From the NCBI GenBank assembly GCA_945861255.1, contig CAMAUG010000039.1:1-18572 (forward strand): 18,572 nucleotides of DNA, written 5' to 3'. This DNA is from Candidatus Sulfopaludibacter sp. SbA3 (GTDB taxonomy: Bacteria; Acidobacteriota; Terriglobia; Bryobacterales; Bryobacteraceae). The translations under genes were made by a program, and so were the position numbers. Below the pieces are notes generated by a model that saw nothing but the letters and a program-made list of their open reading frames with translations, did no database searches and was not told the origin of the DNA. Shown in pieces: positions 6,121 to 13,639 of this stretch. Every line of letters starts with the position of its first letter. Positions within the stretch are counted from its first letter, which is position 1.

Positions 6121-7434
6121 TCAGCCCGTGCCCAGCATCGCGGCGACCCGCACAGCCGTCTGCAACACGCGCGCGTCTTCGCCCGGCGCGCCCGCCAGTT
6201 GTAGCCCCAATGGCAGCCCGCCGTGGACTGGCATCGGGATGGAAATCGCGGGTGTCCCCAGCGCGGTCCAGGGCGCGTTCATGCGCGAGTCTCCGGTGAA
6301 GCCGAGTCCTTTGGGTGCAGGCCCGGTGGCGGCGGGTACCAGCATGATGGGCGCGTCGTGAAATTGCCTGGCCATCTGCGTCCGGCTGTCCGCCACCACG
6401 GCCAACGCGTCGCGATAGCGCGCTTCGGGGATTTGCAGGCCTTCGCGAACCAATTCGGCCACGGCTTCCAGGCGATCACCGTATTGTTTGTAACGCGCCT
6501 CGTGAAAGCGTGCTCCTTCGTAGTACATGATCACGCGGGTCTCTTCCGCGAGTTTGTCGAGCATCGGCTGCAACGCCACCGGCCGGACATCCATCCCGCG
6601 GCCGCGCAGTAACGCGACGGTTTCTGAGAGCGCGGCTACCATCTCCGGTTCCGCTGCAAGCGGCGGCTCCGGCGCCCCCAACGGGAAATCCTCCGCGCGC
6701 CCAACGGGCTTGCCAAGTGCTTCCCACAGCCGCAGTATCCCCAACGGGGTCGCGGTGAACAGACCCAAGGTGTCCAGGCTGCGTGAGAACGGCAGAACGC
6801 CTTCCATCGGCAGCGTGCCGAACGTCGGCTTGAAACCCGTGACGCCGCAATAGGAGGCCGGCCTCAAGATGGACCCCGCGGTTTGGGTGCCCAGCGCGAA
6901 GGGCACCATCCCCGCCGCCACCGCCGCGGCGGAACCGCTGGAACTCCCGCCGGGCGTGTGTTCCAAATCGCGTGGATTGCGCGTCGGCGCGGGCGTGCGG
7001 TGCGCGAATTGCGCCGTGTGGGTTTTGCCCATCAGGATCGCGCCCCGGCCACGCAATTGCTGAATGAAGGCGGCGTCGGACTCGCCGCGCCGCCCTTTGT
7101 AAATAGGGGAGCCGTACTCGGTCACCAGATCGCGCGTCTCCATCACATCCTTGGCGGCAAACGGAATGCCCGCCAGCGGACCATCGGCGATCTGAGGTTG
7201 CGGCGAAACCTGCACCCATGCGTGAATGGAGCCGTCCACGCGGCGGATCAGGTCGAGACTCGCCGCTACCGCTTGCTTCCTTTCGGCGGTCGAAGCGCTC
7301 AACCATTTTTCAAGTGCCAAGGGTTCCACGGTTTGGGGCTTCTTAACTTGGGCCGTAGCGCAGTTCTGGGCGAAGCTCGCCGCCAGCGCGGCCAGCACGT
7401 CCCGGCGCCTGAGCGGGTGGGCCATGGCCTTCAA
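6121..7434 (-). CDS. Exported amidase (amidase signature family)
   Basis: Amidase-signature enzymes hydrolyse amide bonds using a Ser-cisSer-Lys triad. In this 437-residue protein the triad is K95 (PFAAKDVMET), S164 (PGGSSSGSAAAVAAG) and S188 (GTQTAGSILRPAS). The S164-S188 spacing of 24 equals that of other family members. The N-terminus carries a twin-arginine-like export signal: RRRDVL at 9-14, a hydrophobic stretch AALAASFA, then an Ala-rich cleavage region near residue 29, so the enzyme probably acts outside the cytoplasm. It lacks GatA-specific context (no gatB or gatC), which argues against tRNA amidotransferase. The TTG at 7434 has a GGAGAGG site (7441-7447) 6 nt upstream. ATG 7425 is also plausible, because a perfect TATAAT (7434-7439) ends 8 nt before it. 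The substrate is unknown. It lies 55 nt downstream of a small membrane-protein gene on the same strand. Confidence 0.92.
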   Translation of the reverse strand: MKAMAHPLRRRDVLAALAASFAQNCATAQVKKPQTVEPLALEKWLSASTAERKQAVAASLDLIRRVDGSIHAWVQVSPQPQIADGPLAGIPFAAKDVMETRDLVTEYGSPIYKGRRGESDAAFIQQLRGRGAILMGKTHTAQFAHRTPAPTRNPRDLEHTPGGSSSGSAAAVAAGMVPFALGTQTAGSILRPASYCGVTGFKPTFGTLPMEGVLPFSRSLDTLGLFTATPLGILRLWEALGKPVGRAEDFPLGAPEPPLAAEPEMVAALSETVALLRGRGMDVRPVALQPMLDKLAEETRVIMYYEGARFHEARYKQYGDRLEAVAELVREGLQIPEARYRDALAVVADSRTQMARQFHDAPIMLVPAATGPAPKGLGFTGDSRMNAPWTALGTPAISIPMPVHGGLPLGLQLAGAPGEDARVLQTAVRVAAMLGTG

Positions 7435-7439
7435 TTATA
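7434..7439 (-). promoter_or_regulatory. Perfect -10 hexamer overlapping the amidase start region
   Basis: TATAAT on the minus strand (7439 to 7434) ends 8 nt before ATG 7425. It overlaps the first base of the alternative TTG start at 7434, which itself has a good Shine-Dalgarno site (7441-7447). The two starts imply different transcripts: leaderless from ATG 7425, or leadered from TTG 7434 on an upstream message. Confidence 0.45.
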
Positions 7440-7489
7440 ACCTCTCCGCCACGGGTTGCTTCGCGTGTTCGCAGACGCCATGACCGAGC

Positions 7490-7624
7490 TTACTTGCGTC
7501 CATCGTGCTTGACGGCATGGAAAGCCGAAACGAAATCATGCCAGGATGCCGCGAACGCACCTGCAATTGCGACCGCCAATAGGCAGTAGGCGAGGTAAAC
7601 AACGAACTCGCGTAGCAGCTTCAC
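7490..7624 (-). CDS. Very small single-helix membrane protein, unknown
   Basis: The 44-residue product (GTG start) has one hydrophobic helix at residues about 6-28 (FVVYLAYCLLAVAIAGAFAAS), preceded by a basic start (KLLRE) and followed by a polar, histidine-rich tail (HDFVSAFHAVKHDGRK). No Shine-Dalgarno site is seen. A TAGAAT hexamer ends 8 nt before the GTG, as in other putatively leaderless genes here. A longer TTG start at 7642 is possible. The frame also continues antisense through the histidine kinase gene, so the open frame itself is not evidence. The membrane-protein pattern and promoter-like hexamer are. It would be the first gene of a unit with the amidase, 55 nt downstream. Not recognised as a known family. 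Confidence 0.45.
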   Translation of the reverse strand: MKLLREFVVYLAYCLLAVAIAGAFAASWHDFVSAFHAVKHDGRK

Positions 7625-7632
7625 GACTGATA

Positions 7633-7638
7633 ATTCTA
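7633..7638 (-). promoter_or_regulatory. Candidate -10 element for the small membrane gene and amidase
   Basis: TAGAAT on the minus strand (7638 to 7633) ends 8 nt before GTG 7624. It lies in the 153-nt region between this gene and the divergent histidine kinase gene. No -35 match was seen. Confidence 0.35.
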
Positions 7639-7777
7639 TCAAGCGTCCGCGACGGTCACGAGAATCAACGCAGTTCCGCCCAGGAACACACTGCACTGCC
7701 CGTTCGCATACGGCGTTCGAGGTGAACCCCCTCGGATGAGTACTAAAGAGCTTACCTGAGTGTGTCGATGATGAAGA

Positions 7778-9514
7778 GTGCCCCCTGTCCAACTTGCTCC
7801 CGAACTTGCCGATGCCGCGGATGTCCTCAGCGACCAGCTCCGCGTGCATCTGCAGAAGCTTGCGGACCTGTTGCAGCCCCACGCCGACACCATCGACCGC
7901 CAGTTCTTGAGCAGGCTGCGGGCGCTGAACCTCGATTCCAAGCAGCGGACGGCACTGGCCGCCATCACTCCCGGAGCCGCCGCCCGGTTTCTGACGCGGG
8001 GCGACGCACCGCTCCATTTCATTGAACAAGTCGAATATAACGGACGCCGCCTGGCCAAGCTCAACTTGCCGCCCAGCGCGATTCTGGAAGCCCTGCAGGA
8101 GTATGACGGCCTGCTCGCGCCGCTGCTCCATTCGCTCAGCGCCGAGGAACAGGCGAACTTTCGGTGGGTGCGGGAACAGCTGCACTTTTGCGTGACGCTG
8201 ACTCTCAACAACGCTTACTATCAGGTGCGCGAAGCGGAAACCAAGGCCTTCTATGAATTGTTCCGCATTGAGTTGGAATCGCGGAACCTCGAGGAACTGC
8301 TGCGGCGTTTCCTGGAATCGCTGGTGACCGTATGCCACGCCGATGCGGGACGCCTGTACATGTTGAGTGAGGATGGTTCGGCCTGGTTGTTGAAGGCCGG
8401 CGCGCCAGGGCCCGCAAGAGAAGCCGCCGGAGCGGTTAGAAGAAAGTCTCCAAGGCAGGGAGCCATGGCGGCCCGCGCTGGAACGCCCTCGCGGGAATCC
8501 GCACAGCGCGCCGTCACCGGGCAAGCGGGCGAAAAGCAAGCGGGCGAAAAGAATGAAGTCGGCATTCCGAACCGCCGCGGGCTGGCGGCCAGACTCTCAA
8601 AACCGCGCTACATGAATGGCACCGGCGCCACACCGGGCGCCCTGCTGGATGAAACGTGGCAGAAACAATTTGTCTCTTGCTGGTCCATCCCTTTGGCGGT
8701 CGGCGGGCGTACCGCCGGGGTGATGCAGTTCGGCTTCGTGAAAGCCTACGAATGGCTCCCGCGTGAGCAGGAACTACTGGCCGCCGCGGCTGAGCGCTGT
8801 TTGATGGCCGCCCAGAAGGCCCGCCTGATGGAAGACCTGGCGCAGCGGGAAGAGCAAGTCCGGCGCCTGGCCGAGCACATGTTGCACGTGGAGGAAATGG
8901 AGCGCCGCCGCATCAGCCGGGAACTGCACGACGAAGCCGGACAGAGCTTGCTGTGTATCCGCCTGCAAATGGAGCTGATCGAACAGGCACTGCCGGAAAG
9001 CGAGCACGAATGGCGCGGCAAGCTGAGCGAGGCGCGCGACTTAACCGAACGCACCATTCTGGAAATGCGGCGGCTCATCGCGGCGCTGAGCCCCGCTGTA
9101 CTCGAACAACTGGGCCTGGGCGCGGCTCTCCGCCAGTTGGTGAACCGCTTCCAAAGGCTGACACTTTCCTGCGAGGTAAAGCTGCATATCTCCAAAATGG
9201 GGAGGCTCCCTCAGCAGACCGAGGTGATCGCCTACCGCCTGGTGCAGGAGTGCTTCAACAACATCGGCAAGCACGCGCATGCCACCAAGGTGAATGTGTT
9301 GCTGACCTCCACGGGTCGACAACTCAAGCTTTTTGTTCAAGATAACGGCGTGGGATTCGATGTGGACGCGGCGTTCGAAAAACGCGAATCCTTCGGCATG
9401 TCCGGCATGCGGGAGCGCGTGGCCCTGCTCGGCGGCCAGTTCCGGGTGGAAAGCCGTATGGAAGGGCCTAGAAAAGGTACAAAGATTTCCATAGAACTGC
9501 CGATAGCTAAGTAG
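7778..9514 (+). CDS. NarL-family sensor histidine kinase with globin-like and GAF domains
   Basis: A 578-residue cytosolic kinase with no membrane segment. Residues 1-165 are all-helical and resemble globin-coupled sensor domains (KLNLPPSAILEALQEYD, 94-110). The position where such globins carry the heme histidine seems to be L92, so heme binding is doubtful. Residues about 168-345 form a GAF-like domain interrupted by a charged, low-complexity insertion at about 213-275. A short coiled coil (350-370) leads to the HisKA_3 domain, with phospho-acceptor H384 in RRRISRELHDEAGQSL. The HATPase_c domain has an N-box at 491-501 (ECFNNIGKHAH), a G1 box DNGVGFD (522-528) and a G2 box GMSGMRERVALLGG (540-553). 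All catalytic boxes are intact. The GTG at 7778 is the first start after an in-frame TGA and lacks a Shine-Dalgarno site. The response regulator gene begins 70 nt downstream. Confidence 0.9.
   Translation: MPPVQLAPELADAADVLSDQLRVHLQKLADLLQPHADTIDRQFLSRLRALNLDSKQRTALAAITPGAAARFLTRGDAPLHFIEQVEYNGRRLAKLNLPPSAILEALQEYDGLLAPLLHSLSAEEQANFRWVREQLHFCVTLTLNNAYYQVREAETKAFYELFRIELESRNLEELLRRFLESLVTVCHADAGRLYMLSEDGSAWLLKAGAPGPAREAAGAVRRKSPRQGAMAARAGTPSRESAQRAVTGQAGEKQAGEKNEVGIPNRRGLAARLSKPRYMNGTGATPGALLDETWQKQFVSCWSIPLAVGGRTAGVMQFGFVKAYEWLPREQELLAAAAERCLMAAQKARLMEDLAQREEQVRRLAEHMLHVEEMERRRISRELHDEAGQSLLCIRLQMELIEQALPESEHEWRGKLSEARDLTERTILEMRRLIAALSPAVLEQLGLGAALRQLVNRFQRLTLSCEVKLHISKMGRLPQQTEVIAYRLVQECFNNIGKHAHATKVNVLLTSTGRQLKLFVQDNGVGFDVDAAFEKRESFGMSGMRERVALLGGQFRVESRMEGPRKGTKISIELPIAK
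8522..8551 (+). repeat. In-frame 15-bp tandem duplication in the kinase gene
   Basis: CAAGCGGGCGAAAAG occurs twice in direct succession (8522-8536 and 8537-8551) and encodes QAGEK twice. It lies inside the low-complexity insertion that interrupts the GAF domain. The exact identity of the copies points to recent slippage. Confidence 0.9.
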
Positions 9515-9584
9515 TAAGGCGTACTTGCTGACCGCATAAGCCGAACACGTACGCAAACGAAAACGGAGAATAAGGCAAAACTTT

Positions 9585-10250
9585 ATGGCCAAGATTCGAA
9601 TCATGTTGGCGGATGATCACACACTGTTCCGTCAGGGGATCCGCACCTTAATTTCCGCCGAACCCGATATGGAAGTGGTCGGCGAAGCCTCCAACGGCGG
9701 CGATGCGGTTGAAAAAGCGAACGAAGTCCGGCCGGATGTAGTGCTGATGGATATCGGCATGATTGGCTTGAGTGCTTTCGAGTCGACGCGCCAGATCAAG
9801 AAGAACCGTCCGGAAACCAAAGTTCTTTTCCTCACCATGTACGACGATGAGGATTACCTGGTGGAAGGCATGGAGGTGGGCGCCAGCGGATACGTTCTGA
9901 AGGACAGCCCCAGCAACCAACTGGTGGCGGCGGTTCGCGACATCTGCCGCGGCGGCAGCTACCTGAGCCCGCGCATGCTCTCGCAACTGGTGGACGACTT
10001 CCGGAGCCGCATCAAGTCCGCCAATCGCCTGCCGCGCTTCGCCACGCTTACCGCGCGCGAGCGCGAAGTGCTGAAGATTCTAGCCGAAGGCAGCTCCGTG
10101 AAGGAGATCGCCGGCGACCTGAACCTGAGCGTGAAGACCGTGGAAGCGCACAAGTTCAACCTGATGCGTAAGCTGGATATCCACAACAAGGCGCAACTGG
10201 TGCAGTACGCCATTCAGAAGAAGATCATCAAGATCCCGAATATGGGGTAG
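9585..10250 (+). CDS. NarL/FixJ-family response regulator
   Basis: A 221-residue DNA-binding transcription regulator, the likely partner of the kinase encoded 70 nt upstream. The receiver domain (residues 4-120) has the acidic pair D10/D11, phospho-acceptor D56 (VLMDIGM), T84 (LFLTMYDDED) and K106 (YVLKDSP). The LuxR-type helix-turn-helix spans about 153-215 (LTAREREVLKILAEG ... VKEIAGDLNLSVKTVEAHKFNLMRKLDI). The usual proline four residues after the phospho-acceptor is isoleucine here (I60), a mild departure in the loop next to the active site. A GGAG and an AAGG (9572-9575) precede the ATG, the latter at 9 nt. Regulated genes cannot be told from the window. Confidence 0.95.
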   Translation: MAKIRIMLADDHTLFRQGIRTLISAEPDMEVVGEASNGGDAVEKANEVRPDVVLMDIGMIGLSAFESTRQIKKNRPETKVLFLTMYDDEDYLVEGMEVGASGYVLKDSPSNQLVAAVRDICRGGSYLSPRMLSQLVDDFRSRIKSANRLPRFATLTAREREVLKILAEGSSVKEIAGDLNLSVKTVEAHKFNLMRKLDIHNKAQLVQYAIQKKIIKIPNMG

Positions 10251-10258
10251 GACATTTT

Positions 10259-10280
10259 CGACGCGAGTGAACCCGCGTCG
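10259..10280. other. Hairpin after the response regulator
   Basis: CGACGCG (10259-10265) and CGCGTCG (10274-10280) form a perfect 7-bp stem with an 8-nt loop, starting 8 nt after the regulator stop codon. No T-run follows. It may act together with the next hairpin at 10302-10329. Confidence 0.4.
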
Positions 10281-10301
10281 TCGGCACATTGTGGAACATC
10301 G

Positions 10302-10345
10302 GGGCGCGTCGTTCGCATGCGGCGCGCCCGTTTCATTATTGTTGA
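10302..10345 (+). terminator. Rho-independent-like terminator between convergent genes
   Basis: GGGCGCG (10302-10308) pairs with CGCGCCC (10323-10329) around a 14-nt loop. The stem is followed by the T-rich tract GTTTCATTATTGTTG (10330-10344). The strength and the T-rich side suggest termination of the kinase/regulator transcript before the convergent gene that ends at 10357. Confidence 0.6.
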
Positions 10346-10356
10346 ATCTCCACGAG

Positions 10357-10683
10357 CTACTTCTGGGTCTGCTTGTCGTGGCGCTGCCTATGGATCCGCT
10401 TGCTCATATTGTCCTGGCGCCGTTCAGCCTGCCTCTTTTCCCGGTTCGTGAAGCCGCCACCGTCCTGCTTATCGCGCGCGATCTTGCGGTCCAGCGCGGC
10501 TTCGCCAGCCTCCAGCCTCGCGGCTTCTCGCGAGTTCAATGAGCCGTCCTGCACGCCCTTATCGATACGCTGTTGCTGATTTTCCTGGCGCTGGCCGACT
10601 CTTCCCTTCTTGTCGTCCTGCGCGAAGGCCACCGCGCCTAGCGACAGCGCGCCGAGTACAACTCCGATGATGATCCGTTTCAA
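10357..10683 (-). CDS. Small secreted charged protein, unknown function
   Basis: The 108-residue product has a clear signal peptide (residues 1-21, MKRIIIGVVLGALSLGAVAFA, cleaved before Q22). The mature part is highly charged and glutamine-rich, probably helical. Recurring family-type segments are QQQRIDKGVQDGSLNSREAA (about 34-53), ARLEAGEAALDRKIARDKQD, and FTNREKRQAERRQDNMSKRI near the end, with a basic tail HRQRHDKQTQK. I have seen this pattern (RI..GV..G.L...E..RLE..EA.I...I..D...) in many uncharacterised periplasmic proteins of Acidobacteriota and Proteobacteria. No function is established that I know of. The TTG at 10683 is strongly supported by AGGAGG (10692-10697) 8 nt upstream; the longer frame to 10749 is rejected. 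It is divergent from the acyl-CoA synthetase gene. Confidence 0.85.
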   Translation of the reverse strand: MKRIIIGVVLGALSLGAVAFAQDDKKGRVGQRQENQQQRIDKGVQDGSLNSREAARLEAGEAALDRKIARDKQDGGGFTNREKRQAERRQDNMSKRIHRQRHDKQTQK

Positions 10684-10691
10684 AGTGTTTT

Positions 10692-10697
10692 CCTCCT
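10692..10697 (-). promoter_or_regulatory. Shine-Dalgarno site deciding a TTG start
   Basis: A perfect AGGAGG on the minus strand lies 8 nt before TTG 10683, exactly where the signal peptide begins. This overrides the longer ATG-initiated frame to 10749. Confidence 0.75.
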
Positions 10698-10777
10698 CGT
10701 TTGACTCCAGGGCGTGGACGCCCCTGAGTCCGTTTTCGATTCTACTCATGCTGGACGTGAATTTTGCCGGCTGGGGT

Positions 10778-10783
10778 TACAAT
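10778..10783 (+). promoter_or_regulatory. Candidate -10 element for leaderless acyl-CoA synthetase mRNA
   Basis: TACAAT ends 7 nt before ATG 10791. No Shine-Dalgarno site precedes the ATG. A partial -35 match, TGGACG (10752-10757), is 20 nt away, longer than usual. Confidence 0.4.
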
Positions 10784-10790
10784 CAACATA

Positions 10791-12521
10791 ATGAGCGATC
10801 GAACCGTCTACGCCATGTTGGACGATACGGCCGCGGCCTACGCGGACAAGCCGGCGCTGTGCCAACCTCTGGGTGGCGGAAAATATTTTACTTGGACTTG
10901 GCGCGAATTCCGCGATACCGTGCGCTGCGTTTCGGTGGGCCTTAGTACTCTGGGCGTGGAAAAGGGCTCCATTGTCGCCCTGCAATCGGAAACACGCGCG
11001 GAGTTCTACATCGCGGATCTCGGAGTAATGTCCGTGGGAGCGATTGCCGCTGCGATGTACACCAGCCTACCCTTTGCCGATCAGGCGCATGCGATGAAAA
11101 CCACCGGCGCGCGCGTGGCTATGGTGGAACACGCGAAAGCCTTGCGCGGCCTGCAAAACGCTTTGGGCGATGTCGCGCGCGGCATCCAATGGATCTTGCT
11201 CACGGGCGAAGCCGAGGGCGCCCAGACGCTTGCACAACTGACGGAAACCGGCCGGCGCCGCCTGGCGGAAGATCCGTCCGCCTTCGACCATTTATGCGCG
11301 CGATACGACGCCTCCGCCACCGCGATTCTCTATATGACATCCGGCGCGACCGGAGAACCGAAAATGGGCCTGGTCAGCCACAGCGCCCTGGTTATCAATC
11401 TGGAAATGACGCCAGAAGTGGTGCCGCTTTCCTCCGCCGACTGCACGCTGGTGTTCCTGCCCTCCGCGCACATGGCGCAGCGCATGGTGGGCGAATTGCT
11501 CCCCGTCTATTCGGGATGCTGCGTGTGGTTTTCCGAAGGCCTTTCAAAGCTGCCGCACGAGTTGCGAAGTGTGCGGCCGACGCTCTTTCTATCGCCACCG
11601 CGTCTGTGGGAGCGCATGTATTCCAGCATCGTCGCGGAAATTCGCAAGCGGCCGGCGCCCATTCAAAAGTTGTTTCACTTCGGCCTGGGGCTTGGCTCGA
11701 AAGCCGCCGGGCTGCGCCGCGCGCGCCAGCCCGTTTCCGCGTGGATGGCCGCCGTGCTCAAATTTCTGGATGGCCTGATGTTTTCGAAAATCCGCGAGCG
11801 TTTGGGTGGGCGGATGCGCGTGCCCATTTCCGGCTCCGCGCCCCTAAGCAAGGATCTCGCGGAATTTTTTGAGGCCATTGGAATGCCCCTGGTGGAGGGC
11901 TACGGGCTTACCGAAGGCGGCGTGGTTTCCGTCAATCCTATCGATGCGCCCAAGCCCGGCAGCATCGGCAAGCTCTTGCCCGGCGTGCAAGTCCGCATCG
12001 AAGAAGATGGCGAGCTGATGGTTGCCGGCCCCACGCTGTTCGAGGGCTACTTCAAGGACCCGGCGGCAACGGCCGCCGTACTGCGCGACGGATGGCTGGC
12101 CACGGGCGACATCGCGGAGTGCGACTCCGAAGGCTTTTACTACATCACGGGCCGCAAGAAAGAGTTAATCGTTTCCTCCAACGGCAAGAAGATTTATCCG
12201 GCCCGCATAGAGGGCTTATTCAAGCGCGAGCCGCTCATCAGCCAGGTGCTGCTGATCGGCGATAAGCTGCCCTACGTGACCGCGCTGATCACGGTGAACG
12301 GCGACCCCGTCGAGGCCGCGGGCGCCGTGGAACGCGCGGTGAAAGACGTGAACCGCCAGCTCCCCACGTTCGAGCAAATCCGCAAGTTCAAGATCCTGGA
12401 CCGCGATTTCTCCATCGAGCACGGCGAGCTCACCCCGACCATGAAGCTGCGTAAGAGCCGTGCGATTGAGAATCACCGCGCGCTGGTGAATGAGCTGTAT
12501 GCCGGCCGGGAGTTTGAGTAG
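10791..12521 (+). CDS. Long-chain fatty acid--CoA ligase / AMP-forming acyl-CoA synthetase
   Basis: This protein activates a fatty acid with ATP to acyl-AMP and then acyl-CoA. Its 576 residues match the FadD15-like long-chain acyl-CoA synthetases, usually about 590-610 residues. ANL-family motifs are: the P-loop TSGATGEPKMG (183-193), a variant of the usual TSGTTGxPKG; LFLSPPRLWERMY (265-277); ISGSAPL (346-352); EGYGLTEGG with E375; the hinge motif TGD with D440; YITGRKKELI with R455; and the C-terminal catalytic lysine K552 in LTPTMKLRKS. Essential residues are kept, so activity is likely. ATG 10791 is chosen over the longer frame at 10764 because it follows a TACAAT hexamer and gives the usual N-terminus. 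The gene looks monocistronic; the next gene begins 99 nt downstream with its own ribosome site. Confidence 0.92.
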   Translation: MSDRTVYAMLDDTAAAYADKPALCQPLGGGKYFTWTWREFRDTVRCVSVGLSTLGVEKGSIVALQSETRAEFYIADLGVMSVGAIAAAMYTSLPFADQAHAMKTTGARVAMVEHAKALRGLQNALGDVARGIQWILLTGEAEGAQTLAQLTETGRRRLAEDPSAFDHLCARYDASATAILYMTSGATGEPKMGLVSHSALVINLEMTPEVVPLSSADCTLVFLPSAHMAQRMVGELLPVYSGCCVWFSEGLSKLPHELRSVRPTLFLSPPRLWERMYSSIVAEIRKRPAPIQKLFHFGLGLGSKAAGLRRARQPVSAWMAAVLKFLDGLMFSKIRERLGGRMRVPISGSAPLSKDLAEFFEAIGMPLVEGYGLTEGGVVSVNPIDAPKPGSIGKLLPGVQVRIEEDGELMVAGPTLFEGYFKDPAATAAVLRDGWLATGDIAECDSEGFYYITGRKKELIVSSNGKKIYPARIEGLFKREPLISQVLLIGDKLPYVTALITVNGDPVEAAGAVERAVKDVNRQLPTFEQIRKFKILDRDFSIEHGELTPTMKLRKSRAIENHRALVNELYAGREFE

Positions 12522-12620
12522 GATACAGAGCAGGTGCATCTGCATTCACGACCGCCAGTTTTGAATTAAGCTAGTAATGCAAATGCTCGTCATTGAAGGC
12601 GAACCGAGAAAGGTGAGTCG

Positions 12621-13631
12621 ATGAAACAATTCCTAGCGCTAGCCGTGCTGCTGGCCGGATTGCTGTCTGCACAGGCCCCGGGGCCGGCCGCCGCGACCTC
12701 GCAACTAGTCACCAAGGCGAAAGATTTCCTGGGAACGCTTGGCGGCGCCGAGCGGGCGAAGGTGCTCTTCCAGTTCACCGACGACACGCAGAGGGCTCGC
12801 TGGTCCAACCTGCCGACCACGATGGTGAAGCGGGAAGGCCTGCGCCTTGGCGACCTGAGCGCACCGCAACGCACCGCCGCGATGACGATGCTCTCGGCCG
12901 CCCTCAGCAGGCAGGGCTATGAGAAGGTGCTGGCCATTATGGAGGGCGACGAAACCCTGAACAACAGCGCACCCATGCGCACCCCGCGGATGTTCGGCCA
13001 TGACGAATATTACGTCAGCTTGCTGGGCACGCCTTCCACTAGCGATCCGTGGATGCTGCAATTCGGGGGGCATCACCCGGCGCTGAACGTGACCATTGCC
13101 GGTGAGCGCGGCATCCTCACGCCCAGTCACACGGCTGCGCAACCCGCCCTCTATACAGTGAACGGTAAGACGGTCCGGCCCCTGGGCGCCGAGAACGACA
13201 AAGCCTTCGCGCTGCTGCACGCCCTGGACGCCGATCAACAGAAGCAGGCCGTGATGGGTTATCAAATACGCGATCTCGTGCTTGGCCCGGGCGCCGATGG
13301 AAAAACCATTCAGCCGGAGGGGATCAAGGGGTCAGCGTTGAATGCCAAGCAACAAGCGATGCTGTTGGATCTGGCCAGCGAGTGGACCGGCATTGTCAAT
13401 GAGAGCGCGGCCGCCGCGCGTATGGCCGAAATCAAAGCGAATATCGCCGACACCTGGTTTGCTTGGAGCGGTGCCACCGAGAACGGGAAGGCAGCTTATT
13501 TCCGCATCCAAGGGCCCACGTTGGTGATCGAATACTCGCCGCAAACACTGGGCGGCGATCCGACGATGCACATCCACACGATGTACCGCGATCCGACCAA
13601 CGACTATGGCAAGAAGTGGGTGAAACGGTAG
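12621..13631 (+). CDS. DUF3500 family secreted protein
   Basis: A 336-residue exported protein. The signal peptide is residues 1-19 (MKQFLALAVLLAGLLSAQA). Family hallmarks of DUF3500 (PF12006) are the segment YYVSLLGTPSTSDPW (130-144), MLQFGGHHPALNVTI with H151/H152, and the C-terminal YFRIQGPTLVIEYSPQ followed by HIHTMYRDPTNDYG (317-330). The conserved histidine pairs HH and HxH would suit metal binding, but that is inference; the family has no established function that I know of. The start is supported by AAAGG (12609-12613) 7 nt before the ATG. The next gene begins 8 nt after the stop, so the two are very likely co-transcribed and perhaps functionally linked. Confidence 0.9.
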   Translation: MKQFLALAVLLAGLLSAQAPGPAAATSQLVTKAKDFLGTLGGAERAKVLFQFTDDTQRARWSNLPTTMVKREGLRLGDLSAPQRTAAMTMLSAALSRQGYEKVLAIMEGDETLNNSAPMRTPRMFGHDEYYVSLLGTPSTSDPWMLQFGGHHPALNVTIAGERGILTPSHTAAQPALYTVNGKTVRPLGAENDKAFALLHALDADQQKQAVMGYQIRDLVLGPGADGKTIQPEGIKGSALNAKQQAMLLDLASEWTGIVNESAAAARMAEIKANIADTWFAWSGATENGKAAYFRIQGPTLVIEYSPQTLGGDPTMHIHTMYRDPTNDYGKKWVKR

Positions 13632-13639
13632 GATTCGCG

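Noticed and set aside
6121..7434. GatA subunit of tRNA amidotransferase
   Set aside because: The catalytic triad is shared by all amidase-signature enzymes, but the export signal and the absence of gatB/gatC argue against GatA.
7643..8539. Long minus-strand frame opposite the histidine kinase, continuous with the 44-residue gene
   Set aside because: The part opposite the kinase is a low-quality shadow; only the last 44 codons resemble a real membrane protein.
10684..10749. N-terminal extension of the small secreted protein to ATG 10749
   Set aside because: The strong AGGAGG before TTG 10683 places the start at the signal peptide; the extension is unlike an export signal.
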